Source of the DNA: Anabaena sp. PCC 7108 | Lineage (GTDB): Bacteria > Cyanobacteriota > Cyanobacteriia > Cyanobacteriales > Nostocaceae | Reading direction: 5' to 3' | Length of the DNA stretch: 64,000 bases | Assembly: GCF_000332135.1 (NCBI RefSeq) | Contig: NZ_KB235896.1 | Location: 248,001-312,000 of the forward strand | Part shown: positions 54,937-64,000 of the stretch, piece after piece | How positions within the stretch are numbered: position 1 is the stretch's first letter | Layout: each line of letters begins with the position of its first letter | Notes under the pieces: generated by a model | Seen by the model: only the letters and a program-made list of their open reading frames with translations | Databases searched by the model: none | What the model was told of the DNA's origin: nothing | Position numbers and translations under genes: made by a program

Positions 54937-56721
54937 TTAGATGAAACGTATTAATATCCGTCTTCCTAATTGAGTAACTATTTCCTGTCCTAAACGCTGG
55001 GTTTCTGGACGCAAAAACAGTTGAGATAATTCCTGGATGGAGATAAAGTCTAAAGGGTTAATGAGTAAAAATTTAATGATAAATTGCTGGATATTCTGCC
55101 AATTGTTATTGAGTTTTGTCGTAGGAGGGTAAGAAGTAATTATTGACCTTGTCCAAATTACGACCTCCTCGAAAGCTTCTGTTGAGAGATTTTCTAGATT
55201 GATAACAAATTCATTAACTAGAACATAACGTAATGAAGTTCCTTGAGGAGAGTATAAAAAATCTAACGTTCGATCTAATATTAGATAAAGGTTAAAATCA
55301 TCACTTTGATAAATATTATTTACTAAATCTGACACTGAACCCCATTGAATAGCCTTGTTGTTTAACCAGAAATTTCTGAGGGCATCCCATAATATGGGAG
55401 ATTTCCTGGTTAATAACCATTGTGCAATATAGGGATATCCAACTTTGTAAGCCTGAAAACCAGGATTAAATTTCAGAGCTATTCCTTCTATAGTGGCAAA
55501 GCATCGAAAAACTAACACGTAGAATTTAGGAATTTGCCAAGAATATTCGTAAACTAAACCTAATAGCTTCTCAAACACTTGTGTGAAACCCAATTCAGAG
55601 ATACTACTTTCCCGAACATTGCCAAACATCTCAGCCAGTTTAGGAACTAAGGGAACTAAGTCAGTTTCTGGAGGTAGAAATCCCAATAAAACGAAGTCTT
55701 CAGCAAGGGCTGGAAAATCACCAGTCACCAAATGTAAAAAGAAGATAATCAATAAGTCACGAGTCTCTGGTGCAACTTCGCTCATCATGCCAAAGTCTAG
55801 GTAAGCTAATTTCCCATCGGGAGTTACTAGCACATTACCAGGATGAGGATCGGCATGAAAAAACCCACCTTTGATCAGTTGTTGTAAAGCAAATTTAAAT
55901 TCTAGAGAAATTAAATCCGCAGGGTCTAATCCTTGAGCGCGAATTACTTCAATTGACGTGATTTTTGTGCCATTGACCCACTCCATTGTCAGGACTCGAC
56001 TCGTGGTGTACATTTGGTAGATCCGTGGCACATGAATTTGGGGAAAATCACCGTACAGTTGAGCAAATTTCTGGGCATTTAAACCTTCTTGGACATAGTC
56101 CATTTCTTTAAAGATACTATTAGCCAGTTCATCGGTCAAAGCACTAATATTAGTGTGGATGAATGGAATATTGTTTTGCACCCAAATTGATAATTGTTGA
56201 AGCAAGTAAATATCTAGAACAAGGATATCTATGATTCCAGGTCGTTGCACCTTGACAGCAACGATTTCACCTGTTTGGAGTTTTCCCTTGTAAACTTGTC
56301 CCAAAGAAGCAGCAGCTACAGGTTCGGGATCTAGTTCCGCATAGATTTGGTCATAGGGACATCCGAGTTCTTCTTTTATGACTTTATAAGCTTGTTCATT
56401 AGAGAAGGGAGGCAATTGGTCTTGCAGACTTGCGAGTTCGTCTACATAAATAGGTGGGATGAGATCAGGACGACAAGAAAGCACTTGTCCCATTTTGATG
56501 AATGTTGGACCCAGATGAATCAGCTTCTGCACTAAAATTTTGGCTCGTAGCTGCTGATTCCGTAGCAAGCGCCTAGTTAGCCAGTCCCATAGCAGCAGCA
56601 TCCCAAAGGAGCAAAATGAACTTAAAATAGTCAAGCGACGTGGCCAGAGTTTTCTAGGTGGCTGGCTATGGTTAGCAATAGAGACAAGACTATTTGATAA
56701 GGGGACTGTATTATTTTTCAT
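54937..56721 (-). CDS. UbiB/AarF/ABC1-family atypical kinase
   Basis: A 594-residue UbiB-family protein. The KxGQ signature is FIKMGQVLSCRPDLIP near residue 70; the alanine-rich loop is AAASLGQVYKG near 130; DPHPGN and YLDFGMM are the catalytic and DFG-equivalent motifs. These atypical kinases or ATPases help prenyl-lipid (plastoquinone, tocopherol) synthesis or plastoglobule function. In cyanobacteria several paralogues exist. The C-terminal 150 residues are hydrophobic/helical and may touch the membrane. Neighbours give no further hint; the region on both sides is rich in mobile elements. Confidence 0.92.
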   Translation of the reverse strand: MKNNTVPLSNSLVSIANHSQPPRKLWPRRLTILSSFCSFGMLLLWDWLTRRLLRNQQLRAKILVQKLIHLGPTFIKMGQVLSCRPDLIPPIYVDELASLQDQLPPFSNEQAYKVIKEELGCPYDQIYAELDPEPVAAASLGQVYKGKLQTGEIVAVKVQRPGIIDILVLDIYLLQQLSIWVQNNIPFIHTNISALTDELANSIFKEMDYVQEGLNAQKFAQLYGDFPQIHVPRIYQMYTTSRVLTMEWVNGTKITSIEVIRAQGLDPADLISLEFKFALQQLIKGGFFHADPHPGNVLVTPDGKLAYLDFGMMSEVAPETRDLLIIFFLHLVTGDFPALAEDFVLLGFLPPETDLVPLVPKLAEMFGNVRESSISELGFTQVFEKLLGLVYEYSWQIPKFYVLVFRCFATIEGIALKFNPGFQAYKVGYPYIAQWLLTRKSPILWDALRNFWLNNKAIQWGSVSDLVNNIYQSDDFNLYLILDRTLDFLYSPQGTSLRYVLVNEFVINLENLSTEAFEEVVIWTRSIITSYPPTTKLNNNWQNIQQFIIKFLLINPLDFISIQELSQLFLRPETQRLGQEIVTQLGRRILIRFI

Positions 56722-56867
56722 TTTTAGGTCAGTAGATAGGTGCAGGAAAATATATTTTGTTTTGTAAAATGGCTAAAATTTAACTACAATAACTTCTATA
56801 TATGGCTAACGCTACGCTATCAGCAACCCCTAAGTACAGACTTGGGGAAAAACTCACAAAATAGGGT

Positions 56868-56901
56868 AGGAATTAGACCAAATTTTTGGCTCTAAATTCC
56901 T
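56868..56901 (-). terminator. Probable terminator of the LamG/lipase gene
   Basis: In the minus direction AGGAATTTAGA pairs with TCTAATTCCT across about 13 nt, and T-rich sequence follows. A related hairpin (AGGAATT...AATTCCT) lies at 63335-63367 downstream of the paralogous lipase gene, indicating that both 3' ends descend from one ancestor. Confidence 0.6.
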
Positions 56902-57005
56902 CCTCCCCAGTCTTTTTTACTTGATGATGATAGTTATATTTTCATCACTATTAAGGTTTCTGGTATGTTCACTACCATTTAAGTTGCTGCTTTTTGGATT
57001 GTGAT

Positions 57006-60000
57006 TTAATTGATATATTTTCTCTGTTTTTCACGTAGCAGTTCTAGCAGAAAAGGACTTAAAAAATCCTTTACGGGATTAACCAAGTGATACCAAAATT
57101 GTTTCTGCTCCTCCAATAATTTAATATAAGTGTCTGTACTGTGTGGGAAGGGAACATTAAATGGCATAGAAAAAAGCCCGCCAAAGGATACAGATGTGCT
57201 TAAACCATCACCGAATCCTACAACTGTAATAGGTTCGCCGCCGTTAGCATACTTACCAAAGAAAATATCCCCTAGTTGTAGTCCTTCAGGAGCGATCGCA
57301 GAGATCGGGAATGGAGGATCATAAGGATATGTGGGAACTATATCTAAAACATTTTCAATGCGATAACTAAGTTCTGCTCCTATTTGCTGGTTGTAGAAAT
57401 CTACAAATTGTTGATTACCAATTTTAGGTGCGGCGATCGCATAAACTTTGATCAGCAATCCTCCAGCTGAAGCTGAACCAAACCAACGTCGTAGTGATAA
57501 ACCAGCGAGTTGGCTCAGGGCAGCACCCAAACTGAAACCAGTTACCCATACCTCTATAGGTTCAATTAATGGTGATAGCTGAGATAAAAGCTGCTCCTCA
57601 AGAAATTGTAAAATTTTCTCCAGTTCTTCATCAGCAACGACTTTTTTAACTAAATCTTGAGCTTGTTTTTCAAACTCTGCTCCCAGTAGGATTGCTCCCG
57701 CATCGCACAAAGCCATAATGCAGGGAAATTTCCGTAAGGGAGGTAACTGACGGAGCCGCCGGAAATCTGAAAGTTTTAGCTCACCTCGCAGAGTCTTGAA
57801 GAAGTATTGAATTTCATCAGCCACCGACTCAAAAGCCAGATGAAGTCCTTGCACTACTTTTGCCCGTTGGACAGAGAAAGCACCGTAATTAATCAGTTCC
57901 CAATCTACGTCAGAAACTATGTTATTCATCTCAACAGCACCATCACTAATACCTGCTGTACCTCGTAAAGAAATTGCGTACTGATGAGCAACTTCTGATT
58001 GAGTATTTTTGAGAATTAGTCCCCGAAGATTCGTGCTGTCATTACGGAAGATATGAACTAATTCCCATTCCTGATTTTTATCAAGAGCCTTGTAAAGTTT
58101 CTTGAGAGCTACATCATCAACACTGCCATCTTCATCCTGGAAAACATCGTATGCATACTTAGAAAAGTTTGCCATCAGGATGGCTTCATCAAAACTGAAG
58201 CCTTTACGCAACTTCAACGATGCTTGACTGGGTTGCCGATTTTTAGGAACAACTGCGGATTCTGTCGGTTGTACTGGTTCAGTTGGTTGCTGATTTTCCG
58301 GGATAACTGCGGATTCTGTCGGTTGTACTGGTTCAGTTGGTTGTTGATTTTCCGGGATAGATATCGGTCGGCAATAAATTCCCAAGCGCACTAACAAATT
58401 CTGGCGACCGCCATGAGAACCAAAGAAACCAATAATTTCTTGCCCTTCAGGAGCTTCTAAAACGAAAGATTCGACCTCTGTATTTCCGCTGCCACCGCCA
58501 AAAATTTGAGATTTAATGCCTTTTTTGGTTTCAAATTGGAGGGTGATAATTTCTTCTTTCGGGTATCCTGGTGCTTGCCGTCCCCAAGTTCCACTTATTT
58601 TAGTAAGATAATCTCCTGGTTGTATAGAGACTTCTACGTTACTGCCACCACTTCCAACTATAGCTGAACGATAAGTTTCCGCAGGGATAGAGTCAATATT
58701 TTCGTATTCTATTTGAAGTGTACCAATTGCCCAAGCCGCATCCATAAGAATACTTTTCAATCGTGATTTTGGGGCTGTATCTTGAGGTAACAATTCAAAA
58801 TCTGTCCCTGATATTGAACCACCTTTGGTACCGACTTTGACAAACTTAGATACTTGTGGCTCAGTTGCTACTTCAAGATTTCCTGTAACTCTTAATGAGT
58901 AAATGCGATTACCTGAATTTGCAAATGCTGTAGAGTTACTACCTGATCCTGTAAATAGAAATGTTCCACTTAAGTTACCGATAGCCCATGCTGCGCTCTC
59001 TTCTTTAAAGAAACTGACACATCCTGCTTTTGGATGGTATATACCCACAAAGTCACCTTTGTTGACTTTAATAGGTTCAGAAAGTGAAAATTGGTTTAGT
59101 CCCACAACAGGAGTTTTCAGTTCACTTTGACCGACAACCAACCAGATATCTGCCTCTTTCCTATATATAATCAATTGTGCAGGTAAGGTGTTTTCTGCCC
59201 AAATTTCCCACTTAGTTAATTCACCATTGCCATTTATAGGATTGTTTGTATCTACTAAGTAAAAATTGGAGGCTGAATCTGCAATTCCATATTTAGTTGG
59301 AGTATTACCACCTGTAATTACATTACTCTCATTTTCACTAGATGTTACATCTTTAATTGGCAGTTCTTCTTGTTGCCAAGTAGCACCATTAATTGTGCCA
59401 TGATTAGCATTGCTAGTTTTGTCAGTAGCGACATTACCCGAACCGTCATTCAGAGGAAAATAAGCCACCAAGCCCGTTTCTTTACCTGTCAGACGATAAG
59501 ACATCGTTTCTTGAATCATCCCTTGCGCTCTCGCAAAATTCCAAATACGTGCTTCCGCAATTTCCCCCTTAAAGAAGGAGTTACCCTGATGAACACCTAT
59601 GTTGAGAGTGCGATCAGAGGGATCGAAGGGAGCAACATTACTTGCCTGGCTGACTAACTGACCGTTCTGATACAAACACATTATCCGCGTTTGGCTATCA
59701 TAGGCGACAGCTACATGAAGCCAGGTATTTTTCGGACAGGGTTGGGGAGCATTTACCGTCAAAAATTGCCCATTATGTCCGGCGGAGACTCCACTGGGTA
59801 CAAACAATGCGTGGTGGATTCCAGAAATAATATTGTTAAATTGTGCGGGCGGTTCAGCAAGTTTTATCCAGGCTTCTTTAGTATAGGAAGCTGTTAAAAT
59901 TCCGTCAGGCAATTTAATGTAATCATCCTTACCATCAAAAGTCAGCACAGATTGGACTGTATCCGTCTTTTCAATTTTTATAGGCAGTTCTTCTTGCTGC

Positions 60001-62717
60001 CAAGTAGCACCGTTAATCTTGCCGTGATTGGCATTGCTGGTTTTGTCATAGGCGATCGCACTTGATCCTTCATTTAAGGGGAAATAAGCAACTAAACCTT
60101 CCTCTTTTCCTGTCAGACGTTGATTCATATTCGCCTGAATTTCTGTCTGTGTAAGGGCTTTATTCCACACACCAACTTCTGCAATTTGACCAGGATAGAA
60201 ATATTGAGGTTTTACTTCGGTGGAACCAGCACCAATTCGCAGAGGGCATCGAGTATTTAGTGTGTAAACTACATTTTTGCTGCCAACTTCTGTTCCATTG
60301 ACATAAAGTTTCAGTTGTTTGCCATCAAAGGTACTTGTTACATGAGTCCAAGTATTAAGAATTACGTCTGAACCAGCAACAACTTCCCAAGCCTGTGTAT
60401 TGTTCCCAACCCAAGCTTGCCACTTATTATTATCTCCTGCGTAGATAATATAACCTTTTGATAAGGGACTCGCATCACGGGATGTAATCACAGAACGCCA
60501 AGTTCCTTGACTTCCGACAACTTTTACCCAAGCAGAAACAGTAAATACATTAGGATTAAGGGATTGAGTGTAAGGAACTTCTACATAATCATCCTTACCA
60601 TCAAAGGTCAGCACAGATTGGATTGTATCGGTCTTTTCAATTTTTAGAGGAAGTTCTTCTTGTTGCCAAGTAGCACCGTTAATCGTGCCGTTTTTACCGG
60701 AACTTGTTTTATCAGGGGCGATACTGCCTGAACCTTCATTTAAAGACCAATATCCCACTAATCCGGTTTCATTGCCCTTTAATCGCTGGTACATATCCCC
60801 TTTGATCTCTTGTTCCCGTCGGGCATAATTCCAGAGACTAACTTCCGTTATTTGTCCATTAAAATACCTACCATTGATTCCGTCATCCCAACCGATAAAC
60901 ATCGGTCCGTTATCTTGTTGAATTGTTCCTACATAGTCAGTTCTAGCAACTTCCTCTCCATCAATATACAAACGGATACTCTTGCCATCAAAGGTTCCTG
61001 CATAATGATGCCATTGGGTGATATCTATTTTGGGGTCAACTGCTGTTGCTCGCCAACCATTAGATGCAATATAGAAATGGATTGATTTACCCCCGGCATT
61101 GGGATGAAGTATGAAAGCATCTCGTTTACTGACTAAAAATCCATGTTCGTTCCAAGTTGGGGTGTTACTCTTAGCCCAACAGGAAATTGTCATGGACTCG
61201 GTTGGATTCGGACAATTAGCGACTTCAACATAATCTCCTTTGCCGTCAAAGGATAAAACGCCTTTATTTGCTTCCACACTGTTAGGGGCTGTTGGACTCA
61301 AGGGGAGTTCCTCTTGTTGCCAAATAGCACCATTAATTGTGCCGTTATTACCCTGACTTGTCTTGTCAGTCACTATATTTCCAGAACCTTCATTTAAAGA
61401 CCAATAACCAACTAATCCCGCTTCATTACCAACGAGATAGCGGTTCATATCAGCTTTGATTTCTTCGGCTGAACGGATACGATTCCAGAGGCGAATTTCG
61501 GCTATTTTTCCCTTGAAGGCGTAGCACTCGTTATCATCTTTGAACATTCCGATTAACAAGTCATTTTCCGGCTCGTACTTAATAGCTGGTGAAGAAACAG
61601 CCAGGGTTGCTTTTTCCACGCCATCAATATACACCTTCATCTGTTCACCGTTATAGATGCCAGCGACATGATGCCACTGATTCAAATTCAATGTATTAAC
61701 CCCGCTACTTAGATAGGGCATATGTTGCTGAGATTGACTGCTCGGTTCCAATCCTAAATAAATACCGCTTTTGCCATCGAGAAGTAAACCATAACCACTT
61801 TCTGTTAATCCGGTATCAAAGATATTAGAAAGAATACCAGCATATTCTTTTTGAACTTCAGCATAAATCCAGGCTTCAATGGTGATATCTTTCTCAATTT
61901 TAAAGGCAGATTTTTTGCCCAAATTAACGCAATCATCCTGTCCATCAAATTGCAATACTGATACTTGGTTAGGCATATTTGTTGTTAGACTAGGTGTCAA
62001 TATAATTACTGATTCTAATGTTAAAGGCAGTTCCTCTTGTTGCCAAATAGCACCATTAATTGTGCCGTGATTAGCATTGCTAGTTTTGTCATTAGCATCC
62101 CCATTCAAGGGATAATAACCTACTAATCCTGGCTCATTTCCCAGCATACGGGAGTTCATGTTTTGCTGAATTTCTTCTGGAGTGCGAGCAATATTCCACA
62201 GGCGAATATCAGCAATTTGACCTGCAAAAAAACGTCGAGTTCCTCCTCCTTTACTGATAGAAGTACCCGCTGCTACGTATAGAGGAGAAGCATTTTGCGT
62301 AGATTGAATTGTTGTATCTTGGGTTTGACTTTGTTCAATCCCATCAATATACAAGAACAATTGGGAATCTTGCTTAACAAAAGCTACATGATGAAATTTT
62401 TGGTCATTAACTACTATTTTTGAGGAAAGCGAGGGATTTTTGCCATCATAGCGAGATCCATAGACTGTTCCCTTGGTAGAACTATAACGGATAGAATAGG
62501 GGAAAGCACTTCCTTGCCATTTTTCAATAATATTGATATCAAAAATCGTATTAGACCCTGGTTCAATTGTGCCAACTTTTAACCAGAGTTCGATGCAGAA
62601 ATTTTGATTTTGATCAAAGTTAATAGCATCTTGGTTAGGAATAACTAGGTAATCATCCTGTCCATCAAATGCTAATACGGATTGGTTGGAAATCAAATTA
62701 CTTGACATAATTCTCAT
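57006..62717 (-). CDS. Giant LamG x5 / jacalin-like / lipase protein
   Basis: A 1903-residue multidomain protein. Five LamG-type concanavalin-like domains (about 10-215, 250-465, 485-695, 705-920, 935-1140) each have FDGxDDYV, a VDGxE strand and a closing LVGYxxLN block with QQEELPL linker. About 1300-1470 is jacalin-like lectin (EAPEGQEIIGFFGSHGG). A linker of three PTEPVQPTES-type repeats follows. About 1515-1903 is a class 3 lipase-like hydrolase with nucleophile S1729 in TGFSLGAA, then LDIVPTYP (Asp) and PFPHSTD (His). No signal peptide is seen, so how it leaves the cell, if it does, is unclear. The paralogous lipase lies upstream on the same strand. It could target surface glycans or lipids; the substrate is unknown. 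Confidence 0.85.
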   Translation of the reverse strand: MRIMSSNLISNQSVLAFDGQDDYLVIPNQDAINFDQNQNFCIELWLKVGTIEPGSNTIFDINIIEKWQGSAFPYSIRYSSTKGTVYGSRYDGKNPSLSSKIVVNDQKFHHVAFVKQDSQLFLYIDGIEQSQTQDTTIQSTQNASPLYVAAGTSISKGGGTRRFFAGQIADIRLWNIARTPEEIQQNMNSRMLGNEPGLVGYYPLNGDANDKTSNANHGTINGAIWQQEELPLTLESVIILTPSLTTNMPNQVSVLQFDGQDDCVNLGKKSAFKIEKDITIEAWIYAEVQKEYAGILSNIFDTGLTESGYGLLLDGKSGIYLGLEPSSQSQQHMPYLSSGVNTLNLNQWHHVAGIYNGEQMKVYIDGVEKATLAVSSPAIKYEPENDLLIGMFKDDNECYAFKGKIAEIRLWNRIRSAEEIKADMNRYLVGNEAGLVGYWSLNEGSGNIVTDKTSQGNNGTINGAIWQQEELPLSPTAPNSVEANKGVLSFDGKGDYVEVANCPNPTESMTISCWAKSNTPTWNEHGFLVSKRDAFILHPNAGGKSIHFYIASNGWRATAVDPKIDITQWHHYAGTFDGKSIRLYIDGEEVARTDYVGTIQQDNGPMFIGWDDGINGRYFNGQITEVSLWNYARREQEIKGDMYQRLKGNETGLVGYWSLNEGSGSIAPDKTSSGKNGTINGATWQQEELPLKIEKTDTIQSVLTFDGKDDYVEVPYTQSLNPNVFTVSAWVKVVGSQGTWRSVITSRDASPLSKGYIIYAGDNNKWQAWVGNNTQAWEVVAGSDVILNTWTHVTSTFDGKQLKLYVNGTEVGSKNVVYTLNTRCPLRIGAGSTEVKPQYFYPGQIAEVGVWNKALTQTEIQANMNQRLTGKEEGLVAYFPLNEGSSAIAYDKTSNANHGKINGATWQQEELPIKIEKTDTVQSVLTFDGKDDYIKLPDGILTASYTKEAWIKLAEPPAQFNNIISGIHHALFVPSGVSAGHNGQFLTVNAPQPCPKNTWLHVAVAYDSQTRIMCLYQNGQLVSQASNVAPFDPSDRTLNIGVHQGNSFFKGEIAEARIWNFARAQGMIQETMSYRLTGKETGLVAYFPLNDGSGNVATDKTSNANHGTINGATWQQEELPIKDVTSSENESNVITGGNTPTKYGIADSASNFYLVDTNNPINGNGELTKWEIWAENTLPAQLIIYRKEADIWLVVGQSELKTPVVGLNQFSLSEPIKVNKGDFVGIYHPKAGCVSFFKEESAAWAIGNLSGTFLFTGSGSNSTAFANSGNRIYSLRVTGNLEVATEPQVSKFVKVGTKGGSISGTDFELLPQDTAPKSRLKSILMDAAWAIGTLQIEYENIDSIPAETYRSAIVGSGGSNVEVSIQPGDYLTKISGTWGRQAPGYPKEEIITLQFETKKGIKSQIFGGGSGNTEVESFVLEAPEGQEIIGFFGSHGGRQNLLVRLGIYCRPISIPENQQPTEPVQPTESAVIPENQQPTEPVQPTESAVVPKNRQPSQASLKLRKGFSFDEAILMANFSKYAYDVFQDEDGSVDDVALKKLYKALDKNQEWELVHIFRNDSTNLRGLILKNTQSEVAHQYAISLRGTAGISDGAVEMNNIVSDVDWELINYGAFSVQRAKVVQGLHLAFESVADEIQYFFKTLRGELKLSDFRRLRQLPPLRKFPCIMALCDAGAILLGAEFEKQAQDLVKKVVADEELEKILQFLEEQLLSQLSPLIEPIEVWVTGFSLGAALSQLAGLSLRRWFGSASAGGLLIKVYAIAAPKIGNQQFVDFYNQQIGAELSYRIENVLDIVPTYPYDPPFPISAIAPEGLQLGDIFFGKYANGGEPITVVGFGDGLSTSVSFGGLFSMPFNVPFPHSTDTYIKLLEEQKQFWYHLVNPVKDFLSPFLLELLREKQRKYIN

Positions 62718-62973
62718 GAACTAGGGTTTGCTGAATAAGTATAGAAATTGAATCTAGGTGTTACACAAATTGAAAAATTAAGAGTTGGTTGATTAAGTAG
62801 GTAAACAGAAAAATTTAAAGGTATGTGAAGAAAAGTAAATAGGGCTGAAACCCTCTTTCCCCCTGCTAGAAAGCCCCCTGCTCCCTGCCTTACCCCAACG
62901 ACAATTTTTAACGCCCACCTACTTAGTCCTCAAATTTATACTGTTATTTATAGGGAAAATGCCAGGGTTTTAG

Positions 62974-63162
62974 CCTATCTTCCGCACCCTCAACTGTCAC
63001 AATCGGTTTTTACTCTTTTTTGTGATGATATGAGGATGTATTGTATACCACATCTCAATGAATTAACGGATACATGATGTCGATAAGGCATAATTTATAT
63101 CCAAAAATCAAGAGAGAATTAAGTGATAATACTATGTGACACCCCAGGGTGCGGAATGTGGG
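62974..63162 (-). mobile_element. 189-bp MITE, copy B
   Basis: Exact reverse complement of copy A at 52828-53016. It is flanked directly by TTTTAG on both sides (62968-62973 and 63163-63168), its own 6-bp target duplication, different from the TTATAA of copy A. That shows two independent insertions of the same sequence, not one segmental duplication. Confidence 0.92.
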
Positions 63163-63169
63163 TTTTAGA

Positions 63170-63253
63170 TATAGCAACAGACAGGGTGGTTAGGACACCA
63201 ACTGATGATAAAACCTAGACACCAAAAGACTTTTCCTACTGTCACCTGCTATA
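63170..63253 (+). repeat. 84-bp MITE-like element, copy 3
   Basis: Starts TATAGCAACAGACAGGGTGG and ends GTCACCTGCTATA. It is in the same orientation as copy 2 at 54772 and opposite to copy 1 at 16364. It begins 7 bp from the end of the 189-bp copy B. Confidence 0.72.
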
Positions 63254-63334
63254 TCTGTGTCCACCATAAAAGTATACAGATTCGGTAGTGGCATAGTGTG
63301 CTGATGGAGACTAGAATAATTCCCACAATATGGG

Positions 63335-63367
63335 AGGAATTAGAGCAAATTTTTTGTTCCAATTCCT
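63335..63367. terminator. Hairpin downstream of the lipase paralogue
   Basis: AGGAATT...AATTCCT, similar to the hairpin at 56868-56901. In the minus direction the T-run follows poorly (the CTTTTT run is on the other side), so it may be a weak or bidirectional terminator. Confidence 0.4.
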
Positions 63368-63435
63368 CTTTTTAATCATCAGTACTTATGTGTTACTGGG
63401 TAACAGCTAAATCACTGATTAATGCTGCTAGTATG

Positions 63436-64000
63436 TTAGTTGGCATTAACATCTTTTTTTTGGTCTTCATCCAGCAGTTCGATCAAGAAAGGACGTAAAG
63501 TATCCTTAACAGGGCGAGACAACTGATACCAAAATTGTTCCTGCTCTTTCAATAATTGAATATAAGTGTCAGGGCTGTGTGGGAAGGGAACAGTAAATGG
63601 GATATCAAAAAGACCACCAAAGGATAGAGACGATGGTTGACCACCAAGTCCCGTGACTGTAATAGCTTCGCCACCGTTAGCATATTCACCAATGAAAAAA
63701 TTCCCAATCTGTATTCCTTGCGGTGCGATCGCTGAGATCGGCAGGGGAGGATTTAGGGGGATAGTTGGAATTACATCCAATGTATTTTCGATGCGATAGC
63801 TAAGTTCTGCTCCTATTTGCTGGTTGTAGAAATCTACAAATGCTTGATTACCAATTTTACATCCAGCGATCGCATAAACTTTCAGCAAAAGTCCTCCATT
63901 TTCAACAGTACCGAACCAGCGTCGCAGAGACAGTGCCGCTAGTTGACACAGAGATCCACCCAAACTGTGTCCTGTTGACCATACCTCTATTGGTTCTGTT
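63436..64000 (-). CDS. Lipase-domain paralogue (N-terminal part beyond window)
   Basis: The C-terminal 188 residues of a protein whose beginning lies past 64000. It keeps the lipase nucleophile box STGHSLGGSLCQ, IENTLDVIP with the aspartate and TVPFPHSPDTY with the histidine, and ends KDVNAN. Long stretches are the same as in the giant protein (FVDFYNQQIGAELSYRIEN), so the two are close paralogues. Whether it also has LamG domains cannot be seen. The catalytic triad appears intact. Confidence 0.88.
   Translation of the reverse strand, partial: TEPIEVWSTGHSLGGSLCQLAALSLRRWFGTVENGGLLLKVYAIAGCKIGNQAFVDFYNQQIGAELSYRIENTLDVIPTIPLNPPLPISAIAPQGIQIGNFFIGEYANGGEAITVTGLGGQPSSLSFGGLFDIPFTVPFPHSPDTYIQLLKEQEQFWYQLSRPVKDTLRPFLIELLDEDQKKDVNAN

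Larger units (their letters stand above)
62718..63435. other. Spacer between two lipase paralogues holding two mobile elements
   Basis: About 720 bp including the 189-bp element B and an 84-bp element placed 7 bp after it, plus the hairpin at 63335-63367. No other gene is seen. Any promoter of the large gene would be to the left of 62970. Confidence 0.6.

Overview
The window looks like chromosome of a filamentous, probably heterocyst-forming cyanobacterium (Nostocales; Anabaena/Nostoc/Dolichospermum-like). The evidence is frequent HIP1 octamers (GCGATCGC), many heptameric tandem repeats between genes, AT-rich spacers, and cyanobacterial genes: ndhH, psb34, a PATAN-domain response regulator, a PEP-CTERM surface protein, a CruA/CruP-type lycopene cyclase homologue, a ThiO-ThiG fusion and a bilin-lyase-style GAF domain. 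No rRNA, convincing tRNA or CRISPR array was found.

Layout. 1-4.0 kb (minus strand): a surface-sugar operon read rfbF, L-2-hydroxyglutarate oxidase, GT8 glycosyltransferase, NAD-dependent epimerase (cut by the window edge). 4.6-8.5 kb (minus): a VWA / PP2C phosphatase / kinase-TPR triad of the TerY-P type. 9.2-15.6 kb: PatA-like response regulator, sugar-type ABC ATPase, TolB-like propeller protein, and a two-gene DUF318 permease/TIGR03943 unit. 16.7-23.8 kb: PEP-CTERM protein, GH57 glycosidase, rsmH, M48 protease, ndhH. 24.2-33.5 kb: a single-domain GAF protein with two cyanobacteriochrome-like cysteines, a MidA-like methyltransferase, a 31-residue membrane peptide, a beta-hydroxyacid dehydrogenase, ssb, an IsrB-type OMEGA element inserted in the ssb leader, an FAD monooxygenase and pheT. 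33.6-52.8 kb: mostly housekeeping (mannose-1-P guanylyltransferase/PMM-like fusion, CruA/CruP, cimA, ferredoxin, thiOG, coq4-like, psb34, TPR protein, double oligopeptide ABC ATPase). 52.8-64 kb: an accessory region with MITEs, a TnpB element carrying a divergent RHH gene, a UbiB kinase, a 1903-residue LamG/jacalin-like/lipase protein, and the end of a second lipase paralogue.

The most notable observations are: (i) a complete-looking IsrB (RuvC only, no HNH) with a structured leader of about 280 nt that fits an omega-RNA; (ii) a 189-bp non-coding element present as two copies identical base for base in opposite orientation, each flanked by its own 6-bp direct repeat, bracketing about 10 kb; (iii) a stand-alone GAF domain with two cysteines 28 residues apart, as in DXCF cyanobacteriochromes; (iv) the LamG x5 / jacalin-like / lipase protein and its neighbouring paralogue; (v) a TnpB with a small divergent ribbon-helix-helix gene; (vi) a CruA/CruP homologue whose last codons and stop come from a decayed IS end. 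All calls are from reading the sequence; no database search was run.
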